64,000 nt of DNA from positions 90,885 through 154,884 of the forward strand of contig JAGOVA010000002.1 in the NCBI GenBank assembly GCA_018061005.1, written 5' to 3'. Positions 34,894 to 44,377 of the stretch are shown piece after piece. Each line of letters starts with the position of its first letter. Within the stretch, counting starts at the first letter, position 1. This DNA comes from Sterolibacterium sp. (GTDB lineage: Bacteria; Pseudomonadota; Gammaproteobacteria; Burkholderiales; Rhodocyclaceae). The translations under genes and the position numbers were made by a program. Under the pieces are notes generated by a model, which searched no databases, was not told the DNA's origin, and saw only the letters and a list, made by a program, of their open reading frames with translations.

Positions 34894-34940
34894 TAGGTAC
34901 AATCGGCGACCAATGACATCCCTCACAGGTCGCCTCCGCC

Positions 34941-36647
34941 ATGCACACGCCATCGACCCCTGCCCGACATTCCTCCCTCTCCACCCGGCTGCTGTGGGCG
35001 GGGGGTGGGGTCATGGCGCTGGTGACGGCCACCCTGGTCGGCATCGGATTTGAACTGAAAAGTGCGGCACTGGAAGAAGCCGGGCTGGCAGCGGCGAATT
35101 CCGCCCTGAAAAGCGCAGAAGAAGCACGCAAGTTCTACGCACGCGAGATTGTCCCCAAGGCATCCGCCAAAGGGCTGCTGATCCAGCCGGATTTCGCTGG
35201 CAAGGACGATGCCATCCCGGTTCCCGCCACCCTCATCCGCGCTTTGGCTGATGCCGACAAATCCGGCAATGGCCTGCGCCTGTATTCACGCTACCCCTTC
35301 GCCTTCCGCAAAGGGGACGACATAAAGCGGGATGGCTTTGAAGAAGACGCCCTGAACTGGCTGGAAAAAAACCCCACCGCCACCTTTCACCGGATCGAGC
35401 AGCGCAATGGCCTCACGGTGATGCGCCTGGCCAAGGCCGACATCATGGTGAATGATGCCTGCGTGAGCTGCCATAACAGCCATCCGGATTCGCCGCGCCA
35501 CGACTGGAAACTGGGCGACACGCGCGGCGTGCTGGAAGTCTCCATCCCGATCCAGCAGATTGAATCCCAGATTCTCAAGCGGTTTGGCATTGCCGCGCTG
35601 CTGCTGGGGCTTTGCATGGCTGTTGGTGCTGCCTGTTTCTACTGGGTTGCGCGCAGCATCCGGCGACATCTGGATGCCGTCGTGACGGCCGCAGCCTACG
35701 CCGTCGCCAACAATGATTTCACCCGCAAAATCCCCCAGGAGGGTCTGCGCGAAACCTGGCAGGTGGGGCAGGCACTCAATGCGTTGATGCAGAAATTCCG
35801 TAGCGTCATCGATGACACCAAGCAGGCCAGCGAGCAAATTGCCGCCACCTCGCACAGCCTGGCCGCTGCCAGCGAACAAATGGCACAAAGCTCATCCGCC
35901 CAGGTCGCGGCCTCCTCTTCCGTCGCCGCCGCTGTCGAACAAACCTCGGCCAGCCTCAGCGAAACCGCTGCCAACACCCGGACGGCCAGCGAAATCGTCA
36001 GCAACGCCCGCACCAGCGTCAAACACGCACTGGTTGAAATGACGGCGACGGTGGATAACGTCAAAGGCATCGCCCAGCTGATCCAGGCTTCTGGCACCAG
36101 CATCGGCCAGCTCGAATACAGCTCCAACAAGATCGACGGCATCGTCAAGGTCATCAAGGAAATTGCCGACCAGACCAACCTGCTGGCACTCAATGCCGCC
36201 ATCGAGGCCGCACGCGCAGGCGAACAGGGGCGCGGCTTTGCCGTGGTCGCCGATGAAGTTCGCAAGCTGGCCGAGCGCACCGCCAATGCCACCCAGGAAA
36301 TCACCACCCTCATCGGTGAAATCCAGTCACAAATGACCGAAACCGTCAGCAGCATGCAGCACGCCACCTCGCAAACCACCGCCAGCCTCGGCCTCGTCAG
36401 CAATACCGAAGGCGCACTGCAAGGCATCGGCCAGGATTCCAGCGTCGTTTCCACCCATGTTCAGAGCATCGCTGAAGCCATCCGCGAACAAGACGCAGCC
36501 ATCCAGCAAATCGCCAGCAGCATCGAACACATTGCCCACATGACCGACCAGCACAGCCTCGCCGCAGCCTCCACCCACGAAGACGCCGCCCGCCTCGACA
36601 CCATGGCGTTGCAGCTACGCAATGCCGTCGCGCATTACAAGACCTGA
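34941..36647 (+). CDS. methyl-accepting chemotaxis protein with c-type heme sensor (DUF3365-like)
   Basis: 568 aa. A first membrane helix lies near residues 15-38 and a second near 212-237. The periplasmic sensor has the DUF3365 pattern ([21 protein letters not shown]) and one heme motif CVSCH in [18 protein letters not shown] follows, then a signaling domain with the hairpin tip [20 protein letters not shown] and [18 protein letters not shown]. It probably senses redox state or a gas and signals to CheA. No other che gene is in the window. Confidence 0.92.
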   Translation: MHTPSTPARHSSLSTRLLWAGGGVMALVTATLVGIGFELKSAALEEAGLAAANSALKSAEEARKFYAREIVPKASAKGLLIQPDFAGKDDAIPVPATLIRALADADKSGNGLRLYSRYPFAFRKGDDIKRDGFEEDALNWLEKNPTATFHRIEQRNGLTVMRLAKADIMVNDACVSCHNSHPDSPRHDWKLGDTRGVLEVSIPIQQIESQILKRFGIAALLLGLCMAVGAACFYWVARSIRRHLDAVVTAAAYAVANNDFTRKIPQEGLRETWQVGQALNALMQKFRSVIDDTKQASEQIAATSHSLAAASEQMAQSSSAQVAASSSVAAAVEQTSASLSETAANTRTASEIVSNARTSVKHALVEMTATVDNVKGIAQLIQASGTSIGQLEYSSNKIDGIVKVIKEIADQTNLLALNAAIEAARAGEQGRGFAVVADEVRKLAERTANATQEITTLIGEIQSQMTETVSSMQHATSQTTASLGLVSNTEGALQGIGQDSSVVSTHVQSIAEAIREQDAAIQQIASSIEHIAHMTDQHSLAAASTHEDAARLDTMALQLRNAVAHYKT

Positions 36648-36656
36648 GCATAGCGC

Positions 36657-37139
36657 ATGCGTTACTGGCTGATGAAGTCCGAGCCCACCGACTGCTCGAT
36701 CGATGACGTGCTGGCCATGCCGGGACAGCAGGTCGCGTGGTACGGCGTGCGGAACTATCAGGCGCGCAATTTCATGCGCGACCAGATGAAGCTTGGCGAC
36801 GCAGTTTTCTTCTATCACTCGAATTGCACCACACCAGGTATCGTCGGGCTGGCCGAAGTCAGCCGATTGGCTTACCCCGATGAAACGCAGTTCAATCCGC
36901 AAAGCAAATACTTCGACCCGAAAGCCACGGCAGAAAAACCACGCTGGTTCAATGTTGACGTTCGCATCACCCGCAAAACCCGTTGCATCGGCCTGCCTGA
37001 GTTACGCGCCACGCCCGCGCTTGAACGCATGCGCCTCCTGCAACGTGGCAACCGTCTGTCGATCACGCCGGTTGATCCCGCCGAATGGCGTTTCATCTGC
37101 GTACACCTGCTTTTGCCAGACACCGCCCTACCCGAATGA
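36657..37139 (+). CDS. EVE-domain protein
   Basis: 160 aa, one domain. MRYWLMKSEPTDCSIDDV, WYGVRNYQARNFMRDQMKLG, DAVFFYHSNC and LAEVSRLAYPDETQFN are diagnostic of EVE (PUA-like) proteins, thought to bind modified bases in DNA or RNA. The end PVDPAEWRFIC is also conserved. It starts 9 bases after the chemoreceptor and its stop overlaps the TauE start (ATGA). Confidence 0.93.
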   Translation: MRYWLMKSEPTDCSIDDVLAMPGQQVAWYGVRNYQARNFMRDQMKLGDAVFFYHSNCTTPGIVGLAEVSRLAYPDETQFNPQSKYFDPKATAEKPRWFNVDVRITRKTRCIGLPELRATPALERMRLLQRGNRLSITPVDPAEWRFICVHLLLPDTALPE

Positions 37140-37936
37140 GTTGGCACTGGTTGGCGTATCCGCTGCTCGGCAGCTTTGCCGGCTTCATCGCCGGGCTGTT
37201 CGGCGTTGGCGGCGGGCTGATGCTGGTTCCGCTGCTGTTCATGCTGTTTGCGGCACAAGGCATCGCCGAAGCGCACCTGATGCATCTGGCGCTGGGCACG
37301 TCGATGACCACCATCATGTTCACCTCGATTTCCAGCATGCGCGCCCACCACCGCCACGGCGCGGTGCGCTGGGATATCGTCAAATACATGACACCGGGGC
37401 TGATGCTGGGCACGCTGATCGGCACCCAGATCGCCAGCCTCATCCCCACCCGGCCGCTCGGCATCATTTTCACGGTCATTGTCTATTACGCCGCCTTGCA
37501 GATGGCCATCGGCTTCAGCCCGCCGCCCTCGCACCGCCTGCCGGGGCGCAACGGGTTGATCCTGACCGGCGTCGTGATCGGCTGCATTTCCAGCCTGGTT
37601 TCCGCCGGGGGCGGCTTCATGTCCGTCCCCTTCATGCTCTGGTGCAATGTGGCCGCCCATCAGGCAGTGGGCACGTCCTCGGCACTGGGCTTTCCCATCG
37701 CCGTAGCGGGAACCCTCGGCTACCTTTTCAGCGGCTGGCAGGTCGCTGGCCTGCCAGCGGGAACGCTGGGCTACATTGATCTGCCTGCCCTGGCCGGAGT
37801 GGTCATCCTGTCCACCCTCACCGCCCCCCTGGGCGCGCGACTGGCGCACCGCCTGCCCGTCAAGCAGCTGAAACGCGCCTTTGCCCTCTTTCTTGCCGTG
37901 CTCGCCAGCAAAATGCTGGCGGATCTGCTGGCCTGA
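37136..37936 (+). CDS. TauE/SafE family membrane transporter
   Basis: 266 aa from ATG 37136. Eight predicted membrane segments in two inverted halves with the repeated glycine motifs AGLFGVGGGLMLVPLL in the first and SLVSAGGGFMSVPFML in the second. The family exports sulfite, sulfoacetate and other small anions. The start overlaps the stop of the EVE gene (ATGA), so translation is coupled. Confidence 0.92.
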   Translation: MSWHWLAYPLLGSFAGFIAGLFGVGGGLMLVPLLFMLFAAQGIAEAHLMHLALGTSMTTIMFTSISSMRAHHRHGAVRWDIVKYMTPGLMLGTLIGTQIASLIPTRPLGIIFTVIVYYAALQMAIGFSPPPSHRLPGRNGLILTGVVIGCISSLVSAGGGFMSVPFMLWCNVAAHQAVGTSSALGFPIAVAGTLGYLFSGWQVAGLPAGTLGYIDLPALAGVVILSTLTAPLGARLAHRLPVKQLKRAFALFLAVLASKMLADLLA

Positions 37937-37945
37937 CACGCACGA

Positions 37946-38521
37946 TCATTTGCCCAGCCGACGACGGTTCGGCTCGACCGCTGGAAGCGCGTCCACCAAC
38001 GTCATGGTGGCCAGCGAACGGCGTGCCAGTTCCTGATAGGTTTCCGTGCCTCGCGTCTTGCGTGCGACTTCTTCATCCGACAGCTCACGCACCACCCGCC
38101 CCGGCACACCGGCCACCAGCACGCGCGGCGGTACGCGCATGCCGGTCTTGACGAAGCTGGACGCGGCAACGATGGCGGACTCGCCGATCTCGGCCTCATC
38201 CATGATGACCGCATTCATGCCGATCATCACATTGCGCCGCAAGGTGCAGCCATGCAACACCGCGCCATGGCCCACATGGCCATATTCCTCGACCACCGTA
38301 TCCGTTCCCGGAAAACCGTGCATCACGCAGCCATCCTGGATGTTGCTGCCCGCCATGACGATCAGTCGCCCAAAATCACCGCGCAGCGAGGCGCAAGGGC
38401 CAATGAACACTCCCGCGCCAATCATGACATCGCCGATCAACACAGCCGACGGGTGCACGAACGCCGTAGGGTCGACCACCGGCACCATGCCCTCAAAAGC
38501 GTACACCCTGGGCGGCTTCAT
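37946..38521 (-). CDS. gamma carbonic anhydrase-like hexapeptide protein (PaaY/YrdA type)
   Basis: 191 aa. A left-handed beta helix of hexapeptide repeats runs from [17 protein letters not shown] to [12 protein letters not shown]. Metal-ligand histidines stand in [10 protein letters not shown] and [12 protein letters not shown], as in gamma carbonic anhydrases; the tail resembles PaaY, a thioesterase of phenylacetate breakdown, but no paa genes are nearby. Its start overlaps the stop of the YajR-like gene (ATGA on the minus strand). Confidence 0.88.
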   Translation of the reverse strand: MKPPRVYAFEGMVPVVDPTAFVHPSAVLIGDVMIGAGVFIGPCASLRGDFGRLIVMAGSNIQDGCVMHGFPGTDTVVEEYGHVGHGAVLHGCTLRRNVMIGMNAVIMDEAEIGESAIVAASSFVKTGMRVPPRVLVAGVPGRVVRELSDEEVARKTRGTETYQELARRSLATMTLVDALPAVEPNRRRLGK

Positions 38522-39906
38522 GCGCGCGCTCCCGGCTGCTGAATCAGGACATACGCACCCGCCTCATCCCAGGCATCGGTACGCACTTTCAGATAAGCCA
38601 CGCCTTCGCTGGCAATCACCACGGCCTCAACCACACCAGCCAAGCCCGACAACCCCCCGGCCAGACGCGAAGCGTGTGCGGTATCGATCTCTCCCACATG
38701 CAGCAAACGGGTACGCACCGCCGGCGGGGTGTTCATCGACAAGGCCAGCAACAGCCAGGCCAGCACCAGGCCGGTGGAAAAAACAAATACCGCCGCATGA
38801 CCCACATGCTGCGCGAGAAAGCCACCCAGCGCGCCCCCCAGAAACAGGCCGAGAAACTGAAAGCTGTTATAGACCCCGATCGCCGTGCCCTTGCTGTCGG
38901 CTGGTGCGATTTTCGACACCAGCGAGGGCAAGGTGGCTTCAAGCAGATTGAAGGCCAGAAAGAACAGGAACAAGCCGGCCACCAGCCCCGCAAATTGATG
39001 AATGAAGACCGCAATGAGCAGGGTGGACAAACACAACAGAGCCACCGCGCCACAGAACACGGCCTTCATCCGGCCATATTTTTCGGCCAGGATAATGGCA
39101 GGGACCGCCGCAAAAAATGAAATTGCCATGATCGGCAGATACACCTTCCAGTGTTCAGCCACCGGCAAGCTGGTGACCAGCACCAGCGGGATCACCACAA
39201 ACAGGCCACGCATCGCCGCATGCAGGCTGAAGATGCCGAAGTTGAGCCGTTGCAGTTCGGTGTTCACCAGCACCGCGCCGATCTGGCCGGGGATGGTTTC
39301 GGCATCGGCATGCACCCGGCTGACCTGCGGCGTCGGCACGATCCAGCGGATCACCGCCATGGCCGCCAGTGCCAGCACCCCCGTCAGCGCGAAAATCCCC
39401 GGCACGCCGATCCAGTGATTCAGCATCGGCCCCAGTGCCAGCGAAATGCCGAATGTGGCACCGATACTCATGCCGATCATCGCCATGCCCTTGGAGCGAT
39501 GCTCTTCGCGTGTGAGATCGGCGGTGAGCGCGATGATCGCCGCCGCCACTGCCCCTGTGCCCTGCACCAGACGGCCAAGTATGACGAAATAGATGTCTTG
39601 CGCGCCTGCGGCCATGAAGCTGCCCAGCGCAAACAACGCCAGACCGATGTAGATCATGCGCTTGCGCCCATAACGATCCGAGAGCAAGCCGAAGGGAATC
39701 TGCAGAAAGGCTTGCGCCAGGCCGTCGATTCCCAGGGCGATACCGATCAGGAACGGACTATCGCCGCCGGGCATCCCTTTGGCATACAAGGCGAGCACCG
39801 GCAGGATGGAAAACATGCCGAACATGCGTAGCGCAAACACCAGGGCGAGAGCGATTGTGGCGCGCATCTCGGCCGGGGACATGCGGTCGTTGTTCGGAAT
39901 CGTCAT
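38518..39906 (-). CDS. YajR-like MFS transporter with C-terminal soluble domain
   Basis: 462 aa from ATG 39906 ([13 protein letters not shown]). Twelve helices, motif [13 protein letters not shown] after helix 2, [15 protein letters not shown] in helix 4. The last 65 residues ([33 protein letters not shown]) form a small ferredoxin-like domain like the YAM domain of E. coli YajR, a proton-driven drug/H+ antiporter of unknown natural substrate. Divergent from uvrA, an arrangement common in betaproteobacteria. Confidence 0.9.
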   Translation of the reverse strand: MTIPNNDRMSPAEMRATIALALVFALRMFGMFSILPVLALYAKGMPGGDSPFLIGIALGIDGLAQAFLQIPFGLLSDRYGRKRMIYIGLALFALGSFMAAGAQDIYFVILGRLVQGTGAVAAAIIALTADLTREEHRSKGMAMIGMSIGATFGISLALGPMLNHWIGVPGIFALTGVLALAAMAVIRWIVPTPQVSRVHADAETIPGQIGAVLVNTELQRLNFGIFSLHAAMRGLFVVIPLVLVTSLPVAEHWKVYLPIMAISFFAAVPAIILAEKYGRMKAVFCGAVALLCLSTLLIAVFIHQFAGLVAGLFLFFLAFNLLEATLPSLVSKIAPADSKGTAIGVYNSFQFLGLFLGGALGGFLAQHVGHAAVFVFSTGLVLAWLLLALSMNTPPAVRTRLLHVGEIDTAHASRLAGGLSGLAGVVEAVVIASEGVAYLKVRTDAWDEAGAYVLIQQPGARA

Positions 39907-40007
39907 TACAGTCGTGCAATCGCAGATGGTGCGGGCTGGCTTGGCCAAGCCGCAAGGAATTGCGTATATTAGCAGCCCCTCACGCAGCATTCGACCCTTT
40001 GCGTATC

Positions 40008-42881
40008 ATGGACTTACTGAAAATTCGCGGTGCGCGCACGCACAACCTGAAGAACATCAGCCTCGACCTGCCGCGCAACCAGCTGACGGTCATCACCGGG
40101 CTATCCGGTTCGGGTAAATCCTCGCTGGCCTTCGACACCCTCTATGCCGAAGGTCAGCGTCGCTACGTTGAATCGCTGTCGGCCTACGCACGGCAATTTC
40201 TGCAACTGATGGAGAAGCCCGATGTCGATCTGATCGAAGGCCTGTCGCCTGCCATCTCCATCGAGCAGAAGGCCACGTCGCACAATCCGCGTTCAACCGT
40301 GGGAACCGTCACCGAAATCCACGACTATCTGCGCCTGCTCTACGCCCGCGCAGGCACGCCGCACTGCCCGGAACACGACCTGCCACTGGAAGCCCAGAGT
40401 GTCGCGCAGATGGTCGATAGCGTGCTGGCACTGCCCGAAGACAGCAAGCTGATGATTCTTGCCCCAGTCGTCGCCAACCGCAAGGGAGAACAGCAGGATC
40501 TGTTCAACGAACTGCGCGCCCAGGGCTTTGTGCGGCTGCGGATCGACGGCCAGATTCATGAAATGGATGCCCTGCCCAAGCTGGCGAAGAACCAGAAACA
40601 CAGCGTCGATGTGGTCGTCGATCGCCTCAAGGTGCGCGCCGACCAGCGCGGGCGGCTGGCCGAATCCTTCGAAACCGCGCTGACCCATGCCGAAGGCCGC
40701 GCCATTGCGCTGGAAATGAACAGTGGCCGCGAGCACCTGTTTTCCTCGCGCTACGCCTGCCCGGTGTGTAATTACGCCCTGCAAGAACTGGAGCCGCGCC
40801 TGTTCTCGTTCAACAACCCGATGGGTGCCTGCCCGCAATGCGACGGGCTGGGCGTGATCCAGTTTTTCGATGCCGGACGTATCGTCGCCTATCCGCATCT
40901 GTCATTGGCATCCGGCGCGATACGCGGCTGGGACAAGCGCAACCAGTTCTATTTCCAAATGCTCGCCAGCCTCGCGGGTCATTACTCTTTTGACATCGAC
41001 CAGCCCTTCGAAAATCTGCCGGAAAACATCCGGAAAATCGTCCTCAACGGCTCAGGGGATGAGGAAATCCGTTTCCAGTATCTCAACGAAAAAGGCAGCC
41101 GTTTCGAACGCAGCCATGCCTTTGAAGGCATCCTGCATAACTTCGAACGACGTTACCGCGAAACCGACTCCCCCATGGTGCGCGAGGAACTGGCCAAGTA
41201 TCTCAACAGCAAGCCTTGCCCGGAATGTCACGGCACACGCCTGCGTCGTGAAGCGCGTCATGTGTTCATCGGCGGGCGGGCACTGGCCGAACTGTCGGCA
41301 CTCTCGCTCGCCCATTGCCGCGAATTCTTCGACAGTCTCAAGCTCAGCGGCCAGCGGGCGCAGGTGGCGGAAAAAATCGTCAAGGAAATCATCAGCCGCG
41401 TCTCTTTTCTGATCAACGTCGGCCTCGACTACCTTTCCCTCGATCGCTCGGCGGAAACCCTTTCCGGGGGTGAAGCGCAGCGCATCCGTCTGGCCTCACA
41501 GATCGGCTCGGGGCTGACCGGTGTGATGTATGTACTCGACGAACCCTCGATCGGCCTGCACCAACGCGACAACACGCGGCTGCTGCAAACTCTGGTGAAT
41601 CTGCGCGACATGGGCAACACGGTGATCGTCGTCGAACACGACCAGGAAGCCATCGAAGCCGCCGATCACGTCGTCGACATGGGGCCGGGCGCGGGCGTGC
41701 ATGGCGGGCAGGTGGTGGCCAGCGGCACGCCGCGTGCCGTCGCCGCACACCCGGATTCGCTGACCGGTGCCTATCTTTCAGGACGGCGGCGCATCGCCGT
41801 GCCCACGCAGCGCAGCCCACGCAATGACGAACGCCTGCTGCGGCTCATCGGTGCCAGCGGCAACAATCTCAAGAACGTCACGCTGGAACTGCCGGTGGGG
41901 CTGTTGACCTGCGTGACCGGCGTGTCCGGCTCGGGCAAATCGACGCTGATCAATGACACGCTGTATGCCGCTGCCGCGCGTCATCTCTACGGCTCAACCA
42001 CTGAACCCGCCGCCCACGCAGAGATTCTCGGCCTCGAGTTTTTCGACAAGGTCATCAACGTCGACCAATCCCCGATCGGCCGCACGCCGCGCTCCAACCC
42101 CGCCACCTACACCGGCCTGCTCACCCCCATCCGCGAGCTGTTTGCCGGTGTGCCGCAAGCACGCGAACGCGGTTACGGGCCGGGCCGCTTCAGTTTCAAC
42201 GTCAAGGGCGGGCGCTGCGAAGCCTGTCAGGGTGACGGCATGATCAAAGTCGAAATGCACTTTCTGCCCGACATCTTCGTGCCCTGCGACATCTGCCACG
42301 GCAAGCGTTACAACCGCGAGACCCTGGAAATCCGCTACAAGGGACAAACCATCCACGACATCCTCGGCATGACGGTGGAACAAGCGCGTGAATTCTTCGA
42401 TGCCGTGCCGGTCGTTGCCAAAAAGCTGCAAACCCTGATGGATGTGGGGCTCTCCTACATCACGCTCGGGCAGAGCGCCACCACACTCTCCGGCGGTGAA
42501 GCGCAGCGAGTCAAGCTCGCGCTGGAACTCTCCAAACGCGACACCGGCCGCACCCTCTACATTCTCGACGAACCCACCACCGGCCTGCATTTTGCCGATA
42601 TCGAAATGCTGCTCACCGTGCTGCATCGTCTGCGCGACCACGGCAATACCATCGTGGTGATCGAGCACAATCTGGATGTCATCAAGACCGCCGACTGGAT
42701 CATCGACATCGGCCCCGAAGGCGGCGAAGGCGGCGGGCGGATCGTTGCCAGCGGCACCCCGGAAACCGTCGCTGCAAAAGCCACGGCGCTCGGCAGCCAC
42801 ACCGGCACCTATCTGGCGAAGCTGCTGGACAAGGCGGAAACCGATGTACCCAAAAAGCGCAAGCCGCGTCAAAGCCCATGA
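40008..42881 (+). CDS. uvrA: UvrA, excinuclease ABC subunit A
   Basis: 957 aa from ATG 40008 ([18 protein letters not shown]). Two ABC modules: Walker [17 protein letters not shown] and [16 protein letters not shown]; signature motifs [15 protein letters not shown] and [15 protein letters not shown]. Zinc-finger cysteines are in [10 protein letters not shown]...CPQC and [11 protein letters not shown]...CDICHG. UvrA2 with UvrB finds bulky DNA damage in nucleotide excision repair. No clear LexA box was seen upstream. Confidence 0.99.
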   Translation: MDLLKIRGARTHNLKNISLDLPRNQLTVITGLSGSGKSSLAFDTLYAEGQRRYVESLSAYARQFLQLMEKPDVDLIEGLSPAISIEQKATSHNPRSTVGTVTEIHDYLRLLYARAGTPHCPEHDLPLEAQSVAQMVDSVLALPEDSKLMILAPVVANRKGEQQDLFNELRAQGFVRLRIDGQIHEMDALPKLAKNQKHSVDVVVDRLKVRADQRGRLAESFETALTHAEGRAIALEMNSGREHLFSSRYACPVCNYALQELEPRLFSFNNPMGACPQCDGLGVIQFFDAGRIVAYPHLSLASGAIRGWDKRNQFYFQMLASLAGHYSFDIDQPFENLPENIRKIVLNGSGDEEIRFQYLNEKGSRFERSHAFEGILHNFERRYRETDSPMVREELAKYLNSKPCPECHGTRLRREARHVFIGGRALAELSALSLAHCREFFDSLKLSGQRAQVAEKIVKEIISRVSFLINVGLDYLSLDRSAETLSGGEAQRIRLASQIGSGLTGVMYVLDEPSIGLHQRDNTRLLQTLVNLRDMGNTVIVVEHDQEAIEAADHVVDMGPGAGVHGGQVVASGTPRAVAAHPDSLTGAYLSGRRRIAVPTQRSPRNDERLLRLIGASGNNLKNVTLELPVGLLTCVTGVSGSGKSTLINDTLYAAAARHLYGSTTEPAAHAEILGLEFFDKVINVDQSPIGRTPRSNPATYTGLLTPIRELFAGVPQARERGYGPGRFSFNVKGGRCEACQGDGMIKVEMHFLPDIFVPCDICHGKRYNRETLEIRYKGQTIHDILGMTVEQAREFFDAVPVVAKKLQTLMDVGLSYITLGQSATTLSGGEAQRVKLALELSKRDTGRTLYILDEPTTGLHFADIEMLLTVLHRLRDHGNTIVVIEHNLDVIKTADWIIDIGPEGGEGGGRIVASGTPETVAAKATALGSHTGTYLAKLLDKAETDVPKKRKPRQSP

Positions 42882-42931
42882 CGGCTTTTGATATATAATT
42901 TCTATTCCTTTAATCACCCTCTGGAGCCACC

Positions 42932-43183
42932 ATGGCCTGCAACCATACCGATCCTTCCATGATTTACCCCTTCGATGCCCGTGGCATCGCCAAACGTTTC
43001 CGCCATGCCGCCATTTTCGGCGCGCTCGACGCGCTGATGCCGGGTGAAACCATGCGTTTCTGTAACGACCACGACCCGATTCCGCTACTCAACCAGCTGA
43101 CCCAGCGTTACGGCCCGCAAGTCGAAATCACCTATCAGCAGCGCGTACCGGGTGAAATCGTCATCGACTTCGCCAAAAAATAA
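42932..43183 (+). CDS. DUF2249 protein
   Basis: 83 aa. IYPFDARGIAKRFRHAAIFG, LMPGETMRFCNDHDPIPLLN and YQQRVPGEIVI are the DUF2249 signature (TusA-like fold with an H-D-P-x-P-L motif). The family often sits near denitrification or hemerythrin genes. AATATATAAT-like sequence upstream could be its -10. It starts 50 bases after uvrA and precedes the membrane protein gene by 15 bases. Confidence 0.88.
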   Translation: MACNHTDPSMIYPFDARGIAKRFRHAAIFGALDALMPGETMRFCNDHDPIPLLNQLTQRYGPQVEITYQQRVPGEIVIDFAKK

Positions 43184-43198
43184 TCCTCACACCCGGCC

Positions 43199-44335
43199 AT
43201 GCCCGTGCTGCCGCTGCTCGCCATCAACGCAATCCTCATGATGGCCGTCGCCGCCGGGCTGGCCCGCTTCAGCCCGTGGCCGCCCCAGGCCATTGCCCAT
43301 GTGGCTTTTGCGCTGGGCATTCTGCCGCTGATCCTCGCGGCCATGGCGTACTTCATTCCCGTCCTCACCCGCAGCGGCAGTGCCACCCATCGCGGCCTGA
43401 AGCTGGTTCCCCTTGCGGCCTGGCTGGCCGGGCTCAGCCTGATCGCCGGGCTGAGCGGCACATTGCCCCTGACGGCCACCAGCCATGCCGCATTTGCCCT
43501 GGCAGGCAGCGCCCTGCTGACGATGCTGGGCTGGTGTCGTCATCGCGCCCGCAAGATGGTGGGCAAACCGCACCCCGGTTATGCGTGGTACATCGCCGCG
43601 CTGATCTGTCTGGGGCTGGCACTACTGGCCGTCCCCCTGATGACCGTCTGGCCTGAACACCGCGCCGCGCTGCGCCTGTTCCACCTGCATCTCAACCTGC
43701 TCGGCTTTGTCGGCCTGACCGCCATCGGCACGCTGCAGGTGCTGCTGCCCACCGCCGCCGGTCGCCCCGACCCGCAGGTCGCCACCCGGCTGGCACGCGA
43801 CCTGAAATATGCCATCAGCGGCGTGCTGCTGATCGCCCTCGGCGCAGGCTGGCTACGCCCCCTGGCGATCATCGGCACGGGCTTGTTGCTGATCGCCCCC
43901 CTCCGCATGCTGCAAGGCTGGTGGCAGACGAACCGCGCGCAGATACTGCAGGCGCACGGCACGCCTGCCTCCCTGGCCAGCGCAGGCATCGGCCTGATCT
44001 TGCTGCTGCTGCTCGGCGCAGCGCACGGCCTGCATGGGCTCAATGAACTCCATGGGCTGAACGGCCAGAACGCACTGGTCGGCTATGTCGCCGCTTTTTT
44101 ACTACCGCTGGTCAGTGGCGCGGCCGCCCAACTGCTGCCCACCTGGCGTAAGCCCGGCCCGCAGCGCGAATGGCACGCGCAACAACGTGCCGCCCTGGGC
44201 TGGCTGGGGGGTGTTCGCACCTGGTTGATGGCCACCGGTGGTGTGCTGCTGGCCTGCGGCGTGCCGGAAGGCAGCTGGCTTGTGCAAGGCGGCGGCGGGC
44301 TTATGCTGCTCGCCGCCCTGCGCGCGCTGCGCTAA
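43199..44335 (+). CDS. polytopic membrane protein, His-containing
   Basis: 378 aa with about ten hydrophobic segments. Conserved-looking features are LRLFHLHLNLLGFVGLTAIG with two histidines in a helix, LQVLLPTAAGRPDP, and paired His in AAHGLHGLNELHGLNG. The histidine-bearing helices recall NnrS or oxidase subunit I-like proteins that accompany DUF2249 genes in nitrogen-oxide metabolism, but there is not enough to name it. It ends before the convergent Ig-like gene. Confidence 0.7.
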   Translation: MPVLPLLAINAILMMAVAAGLARFSPWPPQAIAHVAFALGILPLILAAMAYFIPVLTRSGSATHRGLKLVPLAAWLAGLSLIAGLSGTLPLTATSHAAFALAGSALLTMLGWCRHRARKMVGKPHPGYAWYIAALICLGLALLAVPLMTVWPEHRAALRLFHLHLNLLGFVGLTAIGTLQVLLPTAAGRPDPQVATRLARDLKYAISGVLLIALGAGWLRPLAIIGTGLLLIAPLRMLQGWWQTNRAQILQAHGTPASLASAGIGLILLLLLGAAHGLHGLNELHGLNGQNALVGYVAAFLLPLVSGAAAQLLPTWRKPGPQREWHAQQRAALGWLGGVRTWLMATGGVLLACGVPEGSWLVQGGGGLMLLAALRALR

Positions 44336-44377
44336 ACCGCCGCCCCCCTGCAACGCTATAACGCTACATTGCCTTCC

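Noticed and set aside
39907-40007. LexA box upstream of uvrA
   Set aside because: I looked for CTG-N10-CAG with an AT-rich centre and found no convincing match.
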